DNA from: Rhizobium sp. CCGE 510
GTDB lineage: Bacteria > Pseudomonadota > Alphaproteobacteria > Rhizobiales > Rhizobiaceae
DNA: 64,000 nucleotides
Reading direction: 5' to 3'
NCBI RefSeq assembly: GCF_000292525.1
Contig: NZ_AEYF01000021.1
Location: forward strand, 62,001 to 126,000
Below are positions 52,521-61,135 of the stretch, in pieces; positions within the stretch are counted from its first letter, which is position 1; the number at the start of each line of letters is the position of its first letter. The notes under the pieces are model-generated. The model searched no databases, had not been told where the DNA came from, and saw only the letters and a list, made by a program, of their open reading frames with translations. The translations under genes were made by a program, and so were the position numbers.

Positions 52521-53426
52521 TCAGGTGGTCCTCAGCAGCAGGCGATAGGCCCGGCCATCAAGAATGACGAGGCCGAAACTGATCAGCGCCATGCCGGCGA
52601 ATTCGCCAAGCGCGAGCCTCTCTCCGAGGAAAAGCACGCCGAGAAGGATGGCGCTCGGCGGCACCAGCAGGGTGACGAGCGAGGCGTTGGTGGCGCCGGC
52701 TGCCGCCATGATCCGGAAATAGAGGATATAGGCGAAAGCGGTCGATACCAGCGCCAGCGCCACCACGGCGAGGAGGATATCGAGCGGCGGCATGGGGAGC
52801 GTCCAGGGACGATCGGCCAGCATCGACAAGGGCAGAGTGATCAGCGAGGAGGCGGTCAACTGTCCGGCTGCGGTGACTGGTGCTGGAACCTCCTTGAACC
52901 GCTTGCCGTAGGTGGCGGCGAAGCCATAGGAGACGGCAGCGAGCACCGGAAGCAGCAGCGCCCAGAGCGGCGCTTCGCCGCCGGCCGACAGGCCGGGGCC
53001 GATCAGCACGATCGTTCCGCTCAGGCCGACGAGGCAGCCGGCGATCTTTGCCGAAGTCAGCTTCTCGTCGGATGTGAAATAGTTGGCGATGAGCACGGTC
53101 CAGATCGGCGTCGTGGCGTTCAGGATCGCAGCAAGGCCGGCACCGATGCGGGTCTGGCCGAAAAAGATCAGCGCATGCGGCAGGGCATTGTTGATGAGCC
53201 CGAGGATCAGGAATTCGCGCCAGCGGGCACGGAGGATCGAATAGATATCGAAACGGCCGGCGATATAGACATGCAGCGCCAGCGCTGCGAGCAGCAGCCT
53301 GAGGCAGACGAGGGTCAGCGGCGGCACATGCTGGACGGCGATACGGGCGAAGAAGAAGGAGCCGCCCCAGATCAGGCCGAGCAGAACCAGCAGGCCCCAC
53401 GTCCAGGCATTCATTCTGCTGTCCAC
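52521..53426 (-). CDS. EamA/DMT-family transporter
   Basis: The 301-residue protein has ten predicted helices in two EamA repeats: WGLLVLLGLIWGGSFFFARIAVQHVPPLTLVCLRLLLAALAL at the start and a second unit from about residue 150 ending LVTLLVPPSAILLGVLFLGERLALGEF. It probably exports amino acids or other small metabolites. The start is GTG at 53426, with GGAGG seven bases upstream; an ATG four codons later has no ribosome site. It shows no clear operon with its neighbours. Confidence 0.9.
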   Translation of the reverse strand: MDSRMNAWTWGLLVLLGLIWGGSFFFARIAVQHVPPLTLVCLRLLLAALALHVYIAGRFDIYSILRARWREFLILGLINNALPHALIFFGQTRIGAGLAAILNATTPIWTVLIANYFTSDEKLTSAKIAGCLVGLSGTIVLIGPGLSAGGEAPLWALLLPVLAAVSYGFAATYGKRFKEVPAPVTAAGQLTASSLITLPLSMLADRPWTLPMPPLDILLAVVALALVSTAFAYILYFRIMAAAGATNASLVTLLVPPSAILLGVLFLGERLALGEFAGMALISFGLVILDGRAYRLLLRTT

Positions 53427-53554
53427 GCCGGTTCCTCCACCGCAAGCCGCTCGCCCTGCCTACCCTGGCATCAGTTCTCGGGCTTAATGCTTAGCGCAGA
53501 CGGCGGACCGCGCCACCCGTTTCTTGCGAAGCGGGCGACGGAAGGTCTCGGCGA

Positions 53555-54772
53555 TCAGAGAGCGTTGAGAAGGGCGGGCGTTGCCCAGCCGTCGGCCGGG
53601 ATGCCGAGGCGCTGTTGCTCCTTCTGGATCGCGACGCGCGTGCCGGAGCCGAGAATGCCGTCGATCTCGCCGACATCATGGCCGAGCGACTGCAGTTTCG
53701 TCTGCAGCGCCTTCATCTGATCGTTGGCGAGCCCTTGTTCCGGCACGCCCTTGAGATAGGGCTCAGCGCCAGAGAGGCGCGTGCCGAAATAGGCGGCCGA
53801 TGTCGTGTAGATGAACGACTTGTTCCATTCGAGATAGATCTTGAAATTCGGATAGGCGATGAAGGCCGGGCCCATGCGGCCCTGCGGCAGAACCAGGTCG
53901 CCTTCGAGGTTGCCGAAGGCGGCATTACCGTCGCGCGGCTTGACGCCGAGCGCGAACCACTCGCCAGCCTTCATCGTGCCGCCGAGGCCGGATTTCTCCC
54001 AGGGCAGGTTATCAGGCAGGGTGACTTCCTGCAGCCAGGGCTGGCCGCGCTCGAAGCCGAGATGTTGGATGAATTTCGCCGCCGTCAGGATAGCGTCCGG
54101 GCCGCTCTGCTTCAGGCGGATATGGCCGTCGCCGTCGCCGTCCATGCCGTAGGCGATGATGTCGCGCGGCAGCATCTGCACCTGGCCGATTTCGCCGGCC
54201 CAGGCGCCGGTATTGGTGGCGGGGTCGAGGTCACCGTGCTGAACCATCTCGATAAGGGCGATCAACTGCGGGCGAAAGAGTTCCGGGCGGCGGCAGTCAT
54301 GCGACAGCGTCACCAGCGCGTTGCGGGTGTTGAAATCGCCCTGGACAGCGCCGAAATCGGTTTCCATTGCCCAGAAGGCAGTGATGACGCCGGAGGGAAC
54401 GCCGAATTCCTGCTCGGCGCGGGCAAAGACGTCGGCATATTGCTTCATCTTCTGGCGGCCGATGTCGAGGCGGGCCTGGCTGACGGTACGTTGGGAGAAT
54501 TCGAGGAAGGTCTGCTTGAAGACACCCTGAGCGCGATCCCGGCTCAGGACCTTGGGATCGATCTCGGCGCCGGCGAAGGCTGCGTCGGCAGCGGCTGCAC
54601 TTGCGCCGGCTGCAACCGCATCTTTCTTGACGCCTTGGAGGAAGGCGGACAGATCGCCGCCGCAGGGCGCTGTAGCGGCTGTGTCAGGTGCCTGCTGGGC
54701 GGCCGCACTGCCGGCGAGGGCGAGGGCAAACAGAAGGGCGATTGCAGAGCGGCTTGCGAGCGAGCGGTGCAT
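53555..54772 (-). CDS. lytic murein transglycosylase, MltB type
   Basis: This 405-residue periplasmic enzyme cleaves glycan strands with 1,6-anhydro product. It has a Sec signal (about 1-25), an SLT2/MltB-type catalytic domain (about 36-330) with the catalytic Glu in FWAMETDFGAVQG and the substrate loop GAWAGEIGQVQMLPRDIIAYG, and a C-terminal peptidoglycan-binding domain 1 (about 345-405, ALQTKLQSLGHDVGEIDGILGSGTRVAIQ). No lipobox is seen, so it should be soluble. It is followed upstream by a GH25 muramidase gene on the same strand. Confidence 0.93.
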   Translation of the reverse strand: MHRSLASRSAIALLFALALAGSAAAQQAPDTAATAPCGGDLSAFLQGVKKDAVAAGASAAAADAAFAGAEIDPKVLSRDRAQGVFKQTFLEFSQRTVSQARLDIGRQKMKQYADVFARAEQEFGVPSGVITAFWAMETDFGAVQGDFNTRNALVTLSHDCRRPELFRPQLIALIEMVQHGDLDPATNTGAWAGEIGQVQMLPRDIIAYGMDGDGDGHIRLKQSGPDAILTAAKFIQHLGFERGQPWLQEVTLPDNLPWEKSGLGGTMKAGEWFALGVKPRDGNAAFGNLEGDLVLPQGRMGPAFIAYPNFKIYLEWNKSFIYTTSAAYFGTRLSGAEPYLKGVPEQGLANDQMKALQTKLQSLGHDVGEIDGILGSGTRVAIQKEQQRLGIPADGWATPALLNAL

Positions 54773-54853
54773 GGAGCGGTCCTTATATCAAAACAGATTG
54801 CCGTCGCTTTCACAGAGGAATGTGACGGAAGCAAGAAACATCATAAGACGTTA

Positions 54854-55651
54854 CTAAGAATTTCTATCCTTGGAAACGGCCGCAACCCAATTGTTCCAGT
54901 TCTTTGCACTGCCGGCAAAGACATTGATATCCGTGGGACCGCTGATGCCGGGGATCACGCCGGTCGAGGTATATTGCCAGAAGGCCCAGCGGCGGTCGGA
55001 ATAGGTCACCTCTGGATGTTTTGCCACCGACCGGACCCAGAAATGATAGTCCTGGAAGTAGCCGGCCAGATTGTCGCGGTGGAAATCGACCGAGGTGTAG
55101 ATGATCGGGCGCTTGCCGTAATAGGCTTCCAGCCTATCCATGAAACGCTGCATTTCGGCGCGCACGGTTTCCGGATCGGGACGGAGGCGGCAGGTCTTCG
55201 ATTCCGCATTCCATTCGACGTCGAGTACCGGCGGCAGGCGCATGGCCTCCTTCGGCACGTTGCGGATAAACCAGTCGGCCTGCTGATCGGCCGAGGAACA
55301 GAAATAATAGAAATGATAGGGCGCGTGCGGGATGCCGGCGGCGCGGGCCTCGCGCCAGTATTCGTCGAAGCGCGGATCGACCCTGTCCTTGCCTTCAGTC
55401 GCCTTGATGAAGGCGAAGGCGACACCGGAATTCTTCACCGTGCTCCAATCGATATCGCCCTGCCATTTGGAGATATCGATGCCATGGACTTGGTTCTGTT
55501 GCGGATGCTTCGGGCCGAAGTCCTGCGGATCGGTGTCCTTGAATCGCGTCTTCGGCTTGATCGATGCCGTTTCGAGATAGTCATAACCGGAGGAGGTGCA
55601 GCCGGCCAGCAGGATAGCCAGGGGCAAAACGCAAAACAAAAGCCGGCGCAT
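54854..55651 (-). CDS. GH25 lysozyme-like lipoprotein
   Basis: The 265-residue glycoside hydrolase family 25 muramidase has the first strand VHGIDISKWQGDIDW with Asp59, and the catalytic Asp144/Glu146 pair in PVLDVEW. A lipobox LLAGC puts Cys18 at the mature N-terminus, so it should be anchored to a membrane. GRRPIIYTS-like and WAFWQYTS strands complete the barrel. The ATG at 55651 places the lipobox correctly; an in-frame upstream start would spoil the signal peptide. Together with the transglycosylase gene 81 bp downstream it forms a murein-hydrolase pair. Confidence 0.92.
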   Translation of the reverse strand: MRRLLFCVLPLAILLAGCTSSGYDYLETASIKPKTRFKDTDPQDFGPKHPQQNQVHGIDISKWQGDIDWSTVKNSGVAFAFIKATEGKDRVDPRFDEYWREARAAGIPHAPYHFYYFCSSADQQADWFIRNVPKEAMRLPPVLDVEWNAESKTCRLRPDPETVRAEMQRFMDRLEAYYGKRPIIYTSVDFHRDNLAGYFQDYHFWVRSVAKHPEVTYSDRRWAFWQYTSTGVIPGISGPTDINVFAGSAKNWNNWVAAVSKDRNS

Positions 55652-55776
55652 GGGCGTCCCGTCGTAACTCGAATGATCTCTTTGCCCCACAGCCTGACCT
55701 TCGAAAAAGACGATTCGGCAGAGGATAACCCTCTTTTCACCATATCAACGTAAAAATTCGGTTAGTTTCAAGCGAA

Positions 55777-56451
55777 TTATGAGCGCTTGCTGATAATGGC
55801 GGCCCGCCAGGCATAACCGCCGCCAACCGTGTCGAACAACAATCTCGCGTTGTTTTCATGGGCTTGCGCTTCCAGGACCTCGCGCAGATCGGGGCGCGGA
55901 GTGACGTGGAATTTCGCAAGCCATGACTGCAGCATGCGGCCGAACCAGCCGGGCAGGCCCTCCTGCTGGCCGAAATCGACAATGTGCAGCTGGCCGCCGG
56001 GGTTGAGCGCGGCGATCGACGCATCGACGGCGCGCTCCCAGTCCGGGATCATCGACAGCGCATAGGAGATCAGGATGCGGTCAAAGCCGCTGACGCCGAA
56101 TTCGCGCGGCGTGAACGCTGTGGCGTCGGCGACGTGGAATTCCGGGATCGTCGCCTTGGTGGCGAAGGTCTTGCGCGCCGAAATCAGCATTTCCTGCGAA
56201 ATGTCGAGGCCGAACAGCTTGGCGGTCGGGAAATGCCGATGGGCGAAGGCCATGTTTCGTCCGGTGCCGCAGCCGACTTCAAGCAGGGTGCCGCCCTCGG
56301 GCACGTCGAGATTGCGGATCGTGCTGTCGCGACCGAGAAGGTAATATTTGCGGGTCAGGTCGTAGATATGGCGCTGATAGCGGTACATGCCGTCCATCAG
56401 GCTGGCATGTTCGCCGCTTTTTCCTGCCGTCTCGGCGCCGACCTTGTTCAC
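55777..56451 (-). CDS. btaB: S-adenosylmethionine-dependent N-methyltransferase BtaB
   Basis: BtaB methylates diacylglyceryl-homoserine three times to make the betaine lipid DGTS. This 224-residue class I methyltransferase has the SAM-binding LLEVGCGTGRNMAFA (about 55-69), GLDISQEML, ADATAFTP and NPGGQLHIVDFG. The start is a GTG overlapping the btaA stop by four bases (GTGA), so the pair is translated together. The identification rests on the adjacent BtaA homologue as much as on the methyltransferase motifs. Confidence 0.9.
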   Translation of the reverse strand: MNKVGAETAGKSGEHASLMDGMYRYQRHIYDLTRKYYLLGRDSTIRNLDVPEGGTLLEVGCGTGRNMAFAHRHFPTAKLFGLDISQEMLISARKTFATKATIPEFHVADATAFTPREFGVSGFDRILISYALSMIPDWERAVDASIAALNPGGQLHIVDFGQQEGLPGWFGRMLQSWLAKFHVTPRPDLREVLEAQAHENNARLLFDTVGGGYAWRAAIISKRS

Positions 56452-57692
56452 GCCTTCTTCCCGTAGATGTGGAAACCGCCATAGATTGCCGAGCGATCGA
56501 GCGCCGTCAGCTCACGCGACTTCTCCTCGAAGTAATCCCACTGGTCGCGGATCGAGGGAGACAGGCGCCCTTCGATGATGCTCTTTTCGGCGGCGGTGCG
56601 GAAGATCACGCGGGCGCCTTCACGCGCCGTGCGGGTGATTTCCCGCCAGACATCGTTCAACTGCTCGTCCGTCATCCAGTCTTGCGCGTCAAGCAGGATA
56701 TAGCGGTCGCGCGAGGCGGCCGGCTCGCGGGCCAGAAGCTCGGTGAAGCTTGCATGGTGGACGTTGACGCGGTCGACGTTGGCGCGGATCACCTCGTAGT
56801 GCGCCGACTTCAGATAGGTCGGTAGCGGGCCTTCCTCTTGCGTGCCGTAGCGGCGGCCGAAGGCTTGCCAGGCGAAATAGTTGTCGTGCATCGGGAAATG
56901 ACAGGCGAGCTTTTCCAGGCGGTGCTTCAGCACCGGTGCGATTGAATGATCGGCGGCGAGACTGGCGAGCTCGTCATATTGCTGCGGTGGAATGCCGAGG
57001 CCAAAGAGCGAGCTCTTGCGGCGGGTGATCCAGCGCAGCACCGGCTTTTCGAACAGCGGCGCGATCTGCTCTTCGAAGAACTGGCGCTGCTCTCGGATCG
57101 AGCGGGTCTTGGTCATCTCGCGCAGCTTGACGCCATGCAGGCGGGCAAGAAGATGGGCTGCGCCGATGAAGCGGCCGAGCAGGCCGGTTTCGTAGATGTT
57201 GCGGTCGAAGACCGTGACGCGGCGGCGGCCAAATTTGCGGCCGTTCCAATAGCTGCTGGTCGCCTCGTCGAGCTTGGCGGCGAGATGCTGGTCGTAGGCG
57301 CGGCTGTTGGACTTCTCGTTCGGCATCGCCAGGAAGCGGACGAGATCGGTATGGCCGGGAAGGTGCTTGAAGGCGGCGAGCTTCAGCCGGTTCAGTGCGA
57401 TGTGGTGCGGGTTGAGATCGACGACGTCGATCGAGGCCGGCGCTTTGGAGAGATAGGCGAGCATGTTGCAGCCGCCGGAGCCGATGGTGACGATGCGATG
57501 GTTTGGCCTTAGTTCCATCGCCTGCATGTCGAGATCCGGATCTTCCCAAATCTGCGGATAAACGAGGCCGGAGAAGAGAAGGCCGAAAAGACGCTCGGAA
57601 AAGCCATCTTTCGAAAAGGCCTTGTGGCGGAGAAGGGCGTCCTTGAGTTTCCGGTTCTTGCGGAAGCCGGCATCCGGTGCAAATTCTGACAT
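56448..57692 (-). CDS. btaA: S-adenosylmethionine:diacylglycerol 3-amino-3-carboxypropyl transferase BtaA
   Basis: BtaA moves the aminocarboxypropyl group of SAM to diacylglycerol, the first step of DGTS synthesis, replacing phospholipid under phosphate shortage. This 414-residue DUF3419 protein has FGLLFSGLVYPQIWEDPDLDMQAMEL, TIGSGGCNMLAYLSKAPASIDVVDLNPHHIALNRLK (SAM site, about 70-106), and DNYFAWQAFGRRY. Length fits the family. The AGGTGA ribosome site is six bases from the ATG. It is first in the btaAB operon. A degenerate PHO-box-like pair lies 45 bp upstream. Confidence 0.95.
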   Translation of the reverse strand: MSEFAPDAGFRKNRKLKDALLRHKAFSKDGFSERLFGLLFSGLVYPQIWEDPDLDMQAMELRPNHRIVTIGSGGCNMLAYLSKAPASIDVVDLNPHHIALNRLKLAAFKHLPGHTDLVRFLAMPNEKSNSRAYDQHLAAKLDEATSSYWNGRKFGRRRVTVFDRNIYETGLLGRFIGAAHLLARLHGVKLREMTKTRSIREQRQFFEEQIAPLFEKPVLRWITRRKSSLFGLGIPPQQYDELASLAADHSIAPVLKHRLEKLACHFPMHDNYFAWQAFGRRYGTQEEGPLPTYLKSAHYEVIRANVDRVNVHHASFTELLAREPAASRDRYILLDAQDWMTDEQLNDVWREITRTAREGARVIFRTAAEKSIIEGRLSPSIRDQWDYFEEKSRELTALDRSAIYGGFHIYGKKA

Positions 57693-57736
57693 GAGTCTGT
57701 CACCTTTTTAGCGTTCAGGGCGTGTAGCGCGGCACT

Positions 57737-57754
57737 GCTACAGTTTGATGACGT
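57737..57754 (-). promoter_or_regulatory. weak PHO-box-like sequence before btaA
   Basis: On the minus strand ACGTCAT-CAAA-CTGTAGC resembles the CTGTCAT-N4-CTGTCAT direct repeat bound by PhoB, with nine of fourteen positions matching. PhoB control of btaA is known in related rhizobia. The match is weak, so this is a candidate only. Confidence 0.35.
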
Positions 57755-57882
57755 GGGCTGTGGGTCGCCGTTCTCAGGGGAGATCGCCTCCTGGTAAAGT
57801 GATCGCTATGACGGCTCTTCTTCACTGCGGCCCCTTTCCGGCGGGTGCGATTCCTGCTTCTCTCCGGACATGGAGGAATGCC

Positions 57883-59307
57883 ATGCGATTTGTCCTGCGT
57901 ATGCTGAAGGCGCTTGCTCTCCTTGCCGTTCTCGTCGTCATCGCTGCCGCCGGCTGGCTTTTTTTCCAGCCGCCGGAACTGCTGCGTGTCGGCGACGGCT
58001 ATGCCGCTAAAATCGTCTGCTCCAACGTCTTCATCGCCGGCCGGGAGGCCGAGGAAGTGCTCCGTGATGATGTCCAGGCGCCGGGAAATCCGCTCCTGCG
58101 GCTGGTGCGCGTCAGCGTCGACCGCGACGACGACCGTGTGACGGCGCGCTTCATGGGAATGTTTGCCCCAAGTTATGCGCTCTATCGCGGCGCTTTCGGC
58201 TGCACGAGCGTGCCGGACGGCAATTTCGAGGCGGCGGCGAATGCGGTACCTTTCGATGCGCCGGCCAGGGCGGAGGTGGACGGGGCGTTGTGGCCGGAGG
58301 GGGAGGCTGCCGGTGATCAACCGGACGGGAAGATCGCCGCGTTGCTTGCCGATGAGAGAGTTGCCGGCCCGGCCATGAGGGCGATCGTGGTGGTGCGCAA
58401 CGGCCGTATCGTCGCCGAAACTTTTGGCGCCGGCTTCTCGGCGAAGACACCGCTGATCGGCTGGTCGATGACGAAAACGGTGAATGCTGCGATCCTCGGC
58501 CGGCTGATGCTCGACGGCAAGATCTCCTTCGACGATGATAATCTGCTGGCGCAGTGGAAGAGCGATCAGCGCGCCAGGATCAAGGTCTCCGACCTGCTCG
58601 GCATGGAGAGCGGACTTGCCTTCAACGAGGACTACGGCGATGTCGCCGATGTGACCCGCATGCTCTATCTCGATCCCGACATGGTATCGCTGCCGGCAAA
58701 CGCCCCGATGGAGGCCGCACCCGGCCAGCGCTTCCGTTATTCGAGCGGCACGGCGGTGCTGTTGTCGCGTATCTGGATGGATCGGGTCGGCCATGCACAG
58801 GCGGCCTTTTCCTATCCGCACGACGCGCTGTTTTCGCCGCTCGGAATGACCAGCGCCGTGTTCGAACTCGATGCGCGCGGCACGTTTGCCGGAAGCTCCT
58901 ATCTCTACGCGACGGCGCATGACTGGGCGCGTTTCGGACAGTTCCTGCTGCAGGATGGAGTGTGGAACGGTCAACGGCTGTTGCCGGAAGGTTTTGTCGG
59001 CGCCATGCGCACGCCGACGGCAGCGTCGAACGGCCGCTATACGCAGGGCCAGGCTTGGCTCGCGCCCGGTGGCTCGAGTGCCAAGTTCGGGCTGCCCGAA
59101 GATACATTCTGGCTGACGGGGCATGACGGGCAGAGCATTGCGATCGTGCCGTCCGCCAATCTGGTCGTCATCCGGCTCGGGCTGACGCCGAGCCGGCTCG
59201 GTTATCAGCCGCAGACGCTTCTCAAGGCGGTCCTGGCGACCTTGCCGCAACCGGGAGAGCCGCAACGGCAGGCCGGATCGCAACGGCAAGCCCAGCCGCA
59301 GCCATAG
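57883..59307 (+). CDS. serine hydrolase, beta-lactamase/DAP fold, membrane-anchored
   Basis: This 474-residue protein has an N-terminal membrane helix (about 8-28), a unique region up to about 135, and a class C beta-lactamase-like domain with the nucleophile in SMTK (Ser195, Lys198), the tyrosine motif YSSGT near residue 286, and a third motif likely to be HDGQS near 423. The C-terminus is Gln/Pro-rich. Relatives are esterases, peptidases or 6-aminohexanoate hydrolases rather than antibiotic-resistance enzymes. GGAGG is seven bases before the ATG. It is divergent from btaA and stands alone. Confidence 0.88.
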   Translation: MRFVLRMLKALALLAVLVVIAAAGWLFFQPPELLRVGDGYAAKIVCSNVFIAGREAEEVLRDDVQAPGNPLLRLVRVSVDRDDDRVTARFMGMFAPSYALYRGAFGCTSVPDGNFEAAANAVPFDAPARAEVDGALWPEGEAAGDQPDGKIAALLADERVAGPAMRAIVVVRNGRIVAETFGAGFSAKTPLIGWSMTKTVNAAILGRLMLDGKISFDDDNLLAQWKSDQRARIKVSDLLGMESGLAFNEDYGDVADVTRMLYLDPDMVSLPANAPMEAAPGQRFRYSSGTAVLLSRIWMDRVGHAQAAFSYPHDALFSPLGMTSAVFELDARGTFAGSSYLYATAHDWARFGQFLLQDGVWNGQRLLPEGFVGAMRTPTAASNGRYTQGQAWLAPGGSSAKFGLPEDTFWLTGHDGQSIAIVPSANLVVIRLGLTPSRLGYQPQTLLKAVLATLPQPGEPQRQAGSQRQAQPQP

Positions 59308-59338
59308 GCGGCTTCCGCCGTTCCGGTCGTTTTATTGT

Positions 59339-60268
59339 TTAATAGTTGCCCTGGGCGATGTCGGTCATGCCCTTGCGCTTGGCGTCGTAATAATAGCCGC
59401 GCGCATAGAGGCGCACGGCGTCGTCTTCCTTGCTGTCGGAGACGAGCCAGGCGCCGCGCAGATATTTCGCGGCATACTTGATATTGGTCTCGGCATCGAA
59501 AAGACCGCCCGGGGCGCCGTCATACCCCATGGACTTGGCAGTGTTGTATTTGATCTGCATGAGGCCGAAATAGCCGCGCTTGTTGTAGGCCTTGGCGTTG
59601 TAGCGGCTCTCGCGATGGACGATGCGGTGGAGCAGCGTCTCTGGAATTTGGTAGAGCTTCGAATATTTCTGAATGAGCTTGGTGACGAAGCTCTTTTCGA
59701 CCGTCGGCGCATCGTCCTTGTCGTCGTCGCTGAACATCGGCGGCGCCGTCGGCGGATCGATCGGCCCGGATTCATCGAAGCCGTAGTCCATTCTGGAACG
59801 CGGCGTCGTATCGACTGCGGCAAGTGCCGCAAGCGCGCCGTTCTGCGGTGTCGCGGCAAAGGCAAGCTGCGTCGTCGGCTGTGCAGGGGCTCCCGGACGC
59901 GGTGTCGGCACTACGGACTGGATCGCCGTCATTTCGGGCGTCAGCGGGATTTGCGCATAGGCTGCCGGCTGTATCGTGAGATCGGCAGGCTGAGAGGCTG
60001 TCACCGTCGGCATCGCCGTCGCGGTCAGGGAAGGGGATTCCTGAGGAAGGGTGGCGCTGGCGACTGCCTGACCGCTTGTGCCTTCGGCTGTCGGAATCGC
60101 GGCAAGCGTGGCGTCCTCACCGGGTTTCGGCATCGGCACAACGGTCTGGGCGGCTGTCAGTTCGGCCTGGGATGTGTATTCGACGCTGGCGCATCCCGTC
60201 ATCACGCCGCAGAATATCGTCGAAACGACAAGACTGCGTTTCAGGCCGGACAATCCGATCGCTACCAT
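59339..60268 (-). CDS. lytic transglycosylase (SLT domain) lipoprotein
   Basis: The 309-residue protein has a lipobox (GVMTGC, Cys26), a long Ala/Pro/Thr-rich linker in which a VVPMPKPGE-like unit (about 43-51) returns as VVPTPRPGA (about 119-127), and a C-terminal SLT domain (about 195-305). The catalytic Glu220 is in HRESRYNAK, followed by GYFGLMQIKYNTAKSMG and the ETNIKYAAKYLRG helix. It would cut murein at the outer-membrane side. The ribosome site is weak. It is convergent with the serine hydrolase gene. Confidence 0.92.
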   Translation of the reverse strand: MVAIGLSGLKRSLVVSTIFCGVMTGCASVEYTSQAELTAAQTVVPMPKPGEDATLAAIPTAEGTSGQAVASATLPQESPSLTATAMPTVTASQPADLTIQPAAYAQIPLTPEMTAIQSVVPTPRPGAPAQPTTQLAFAATPQNGALAALAAVDTTPRSRMDYGFDESGPIDPPTAPPMFSDDDKDDAPTVEKSFVTKLIQKYSKLYQIPETLLHRIVHRESRYNAKAYNKRGYFGLMQIKYNTAKSMGYDGAPGGLFDAETNIKYAAKYLRGAWLVSDSKEDDAVRLYARGYYYDAKRKGMTDIAQGNY

Positions 60269-60442
60269 TCCGCCACTTTCGTGAAATCGCGCCGCCCCGG
60301 CAACGTATAAAAGTTACTAAAAACCTTAAGCCCTGGTGACCCCATTAACCTATTCGTGGCATTTCGGCAACCACGCAATGTTACTAGGGGAGCCAGATCG
60401 ATTCATCATCGATCCGATCCATCAAATGCCGGGACTAAACAA

Positions 60443-61078
60443 CTAGGCTGCAATGCGGCGATACCCGGCCGTTACGGCGCCTGCAGCGATCAGCAGGGTG
60501 CCGCCGGTACGGTTTACGGCGCGCTGGATGCTCGCTTTGCGAATCAGCCCGCGGGCGGTATGGGCGAGAAACGCATAGGTGGAAGCGTTGAGGATCGCCA
60601 GTACGAGGAAGGTGGCTTCCATGATCGCCATCTGACCGACGAAGGGCAGGGCCGGATTGAGGAATTGCGGCACGAAGGCGACGAAGAAGATGATGCTCTT
60701 CGGATTGAGGGCAGTGACGACATAGGCGTGGAGGAAGATCTTGAGCGACTTCTCTTCCGGCAGATTGTCGTTATCGGCAACCGGTTCGCCGATGATGGGA
60801 GCCCGCCAGAGCTTGATTCCCAGCCAGATCAGATAGGCGCCGCCGACCCACTTCAAGACGGTGAAAAGGGTGGCGGAGGCGGCAAGGATGGCGCCGAGAC
60901 CAAAGAGAGACGCCGTCATCGCGGTGAAGTCACCCAGCGCCACGCCGCCCACCGTCGCAAACGCAGTCCTGCGGCCATGACCGAGCGCATAGGAAACGAC
61001 GAGCAGTATCGTCGGCCCCGGTATGGCCAGCATGATGGCGGATGCGGCCGCAAAAGCGAGCCAAGCTTCAAGTGACAT
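60443..61078 (-). CDS. LysE/RhtB-family exporter
   Basis: This 211-residue inner-membrane exporter has six predicted helices. The family signature AIPGPTILLVVSYALGHGRRTAFATVGGVALGD is at residues 18-50, and a helix with NPKSIIFFVAFVPQFLNP near 125-142 matches LysE-type transporters of amino acids and homoserine lactones. GGAGGAG lies six bases before the ATG. It is monocistronic. The substrate is unknown. Confidence 0.92.
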   Translation of the reverse strand: MSLEAWLAFAAASAIMLAIPGPTILLVVSYALGHGRRTAFATVGGVALGDFTAMTASLFGLGAILAASATLFTVLKWVGGAYLIWLGIKLWRAPIIGEPVADNDNLPEEKSLKIFLHAYVVTALNPKSIIFFVAFVPQFLNPALPFVGQMAIMEATFLVLAILNASTYAFLAHTARGLIRKASIQRAVNRTGGTLLIAAGAVTAGYRRIAA

Positions 61079-61135
61079 GGTGTCTCCTCCTATTCCTCGG
61101 GAACAAGCAAAGACATCATATTAACCATCCGTCAA

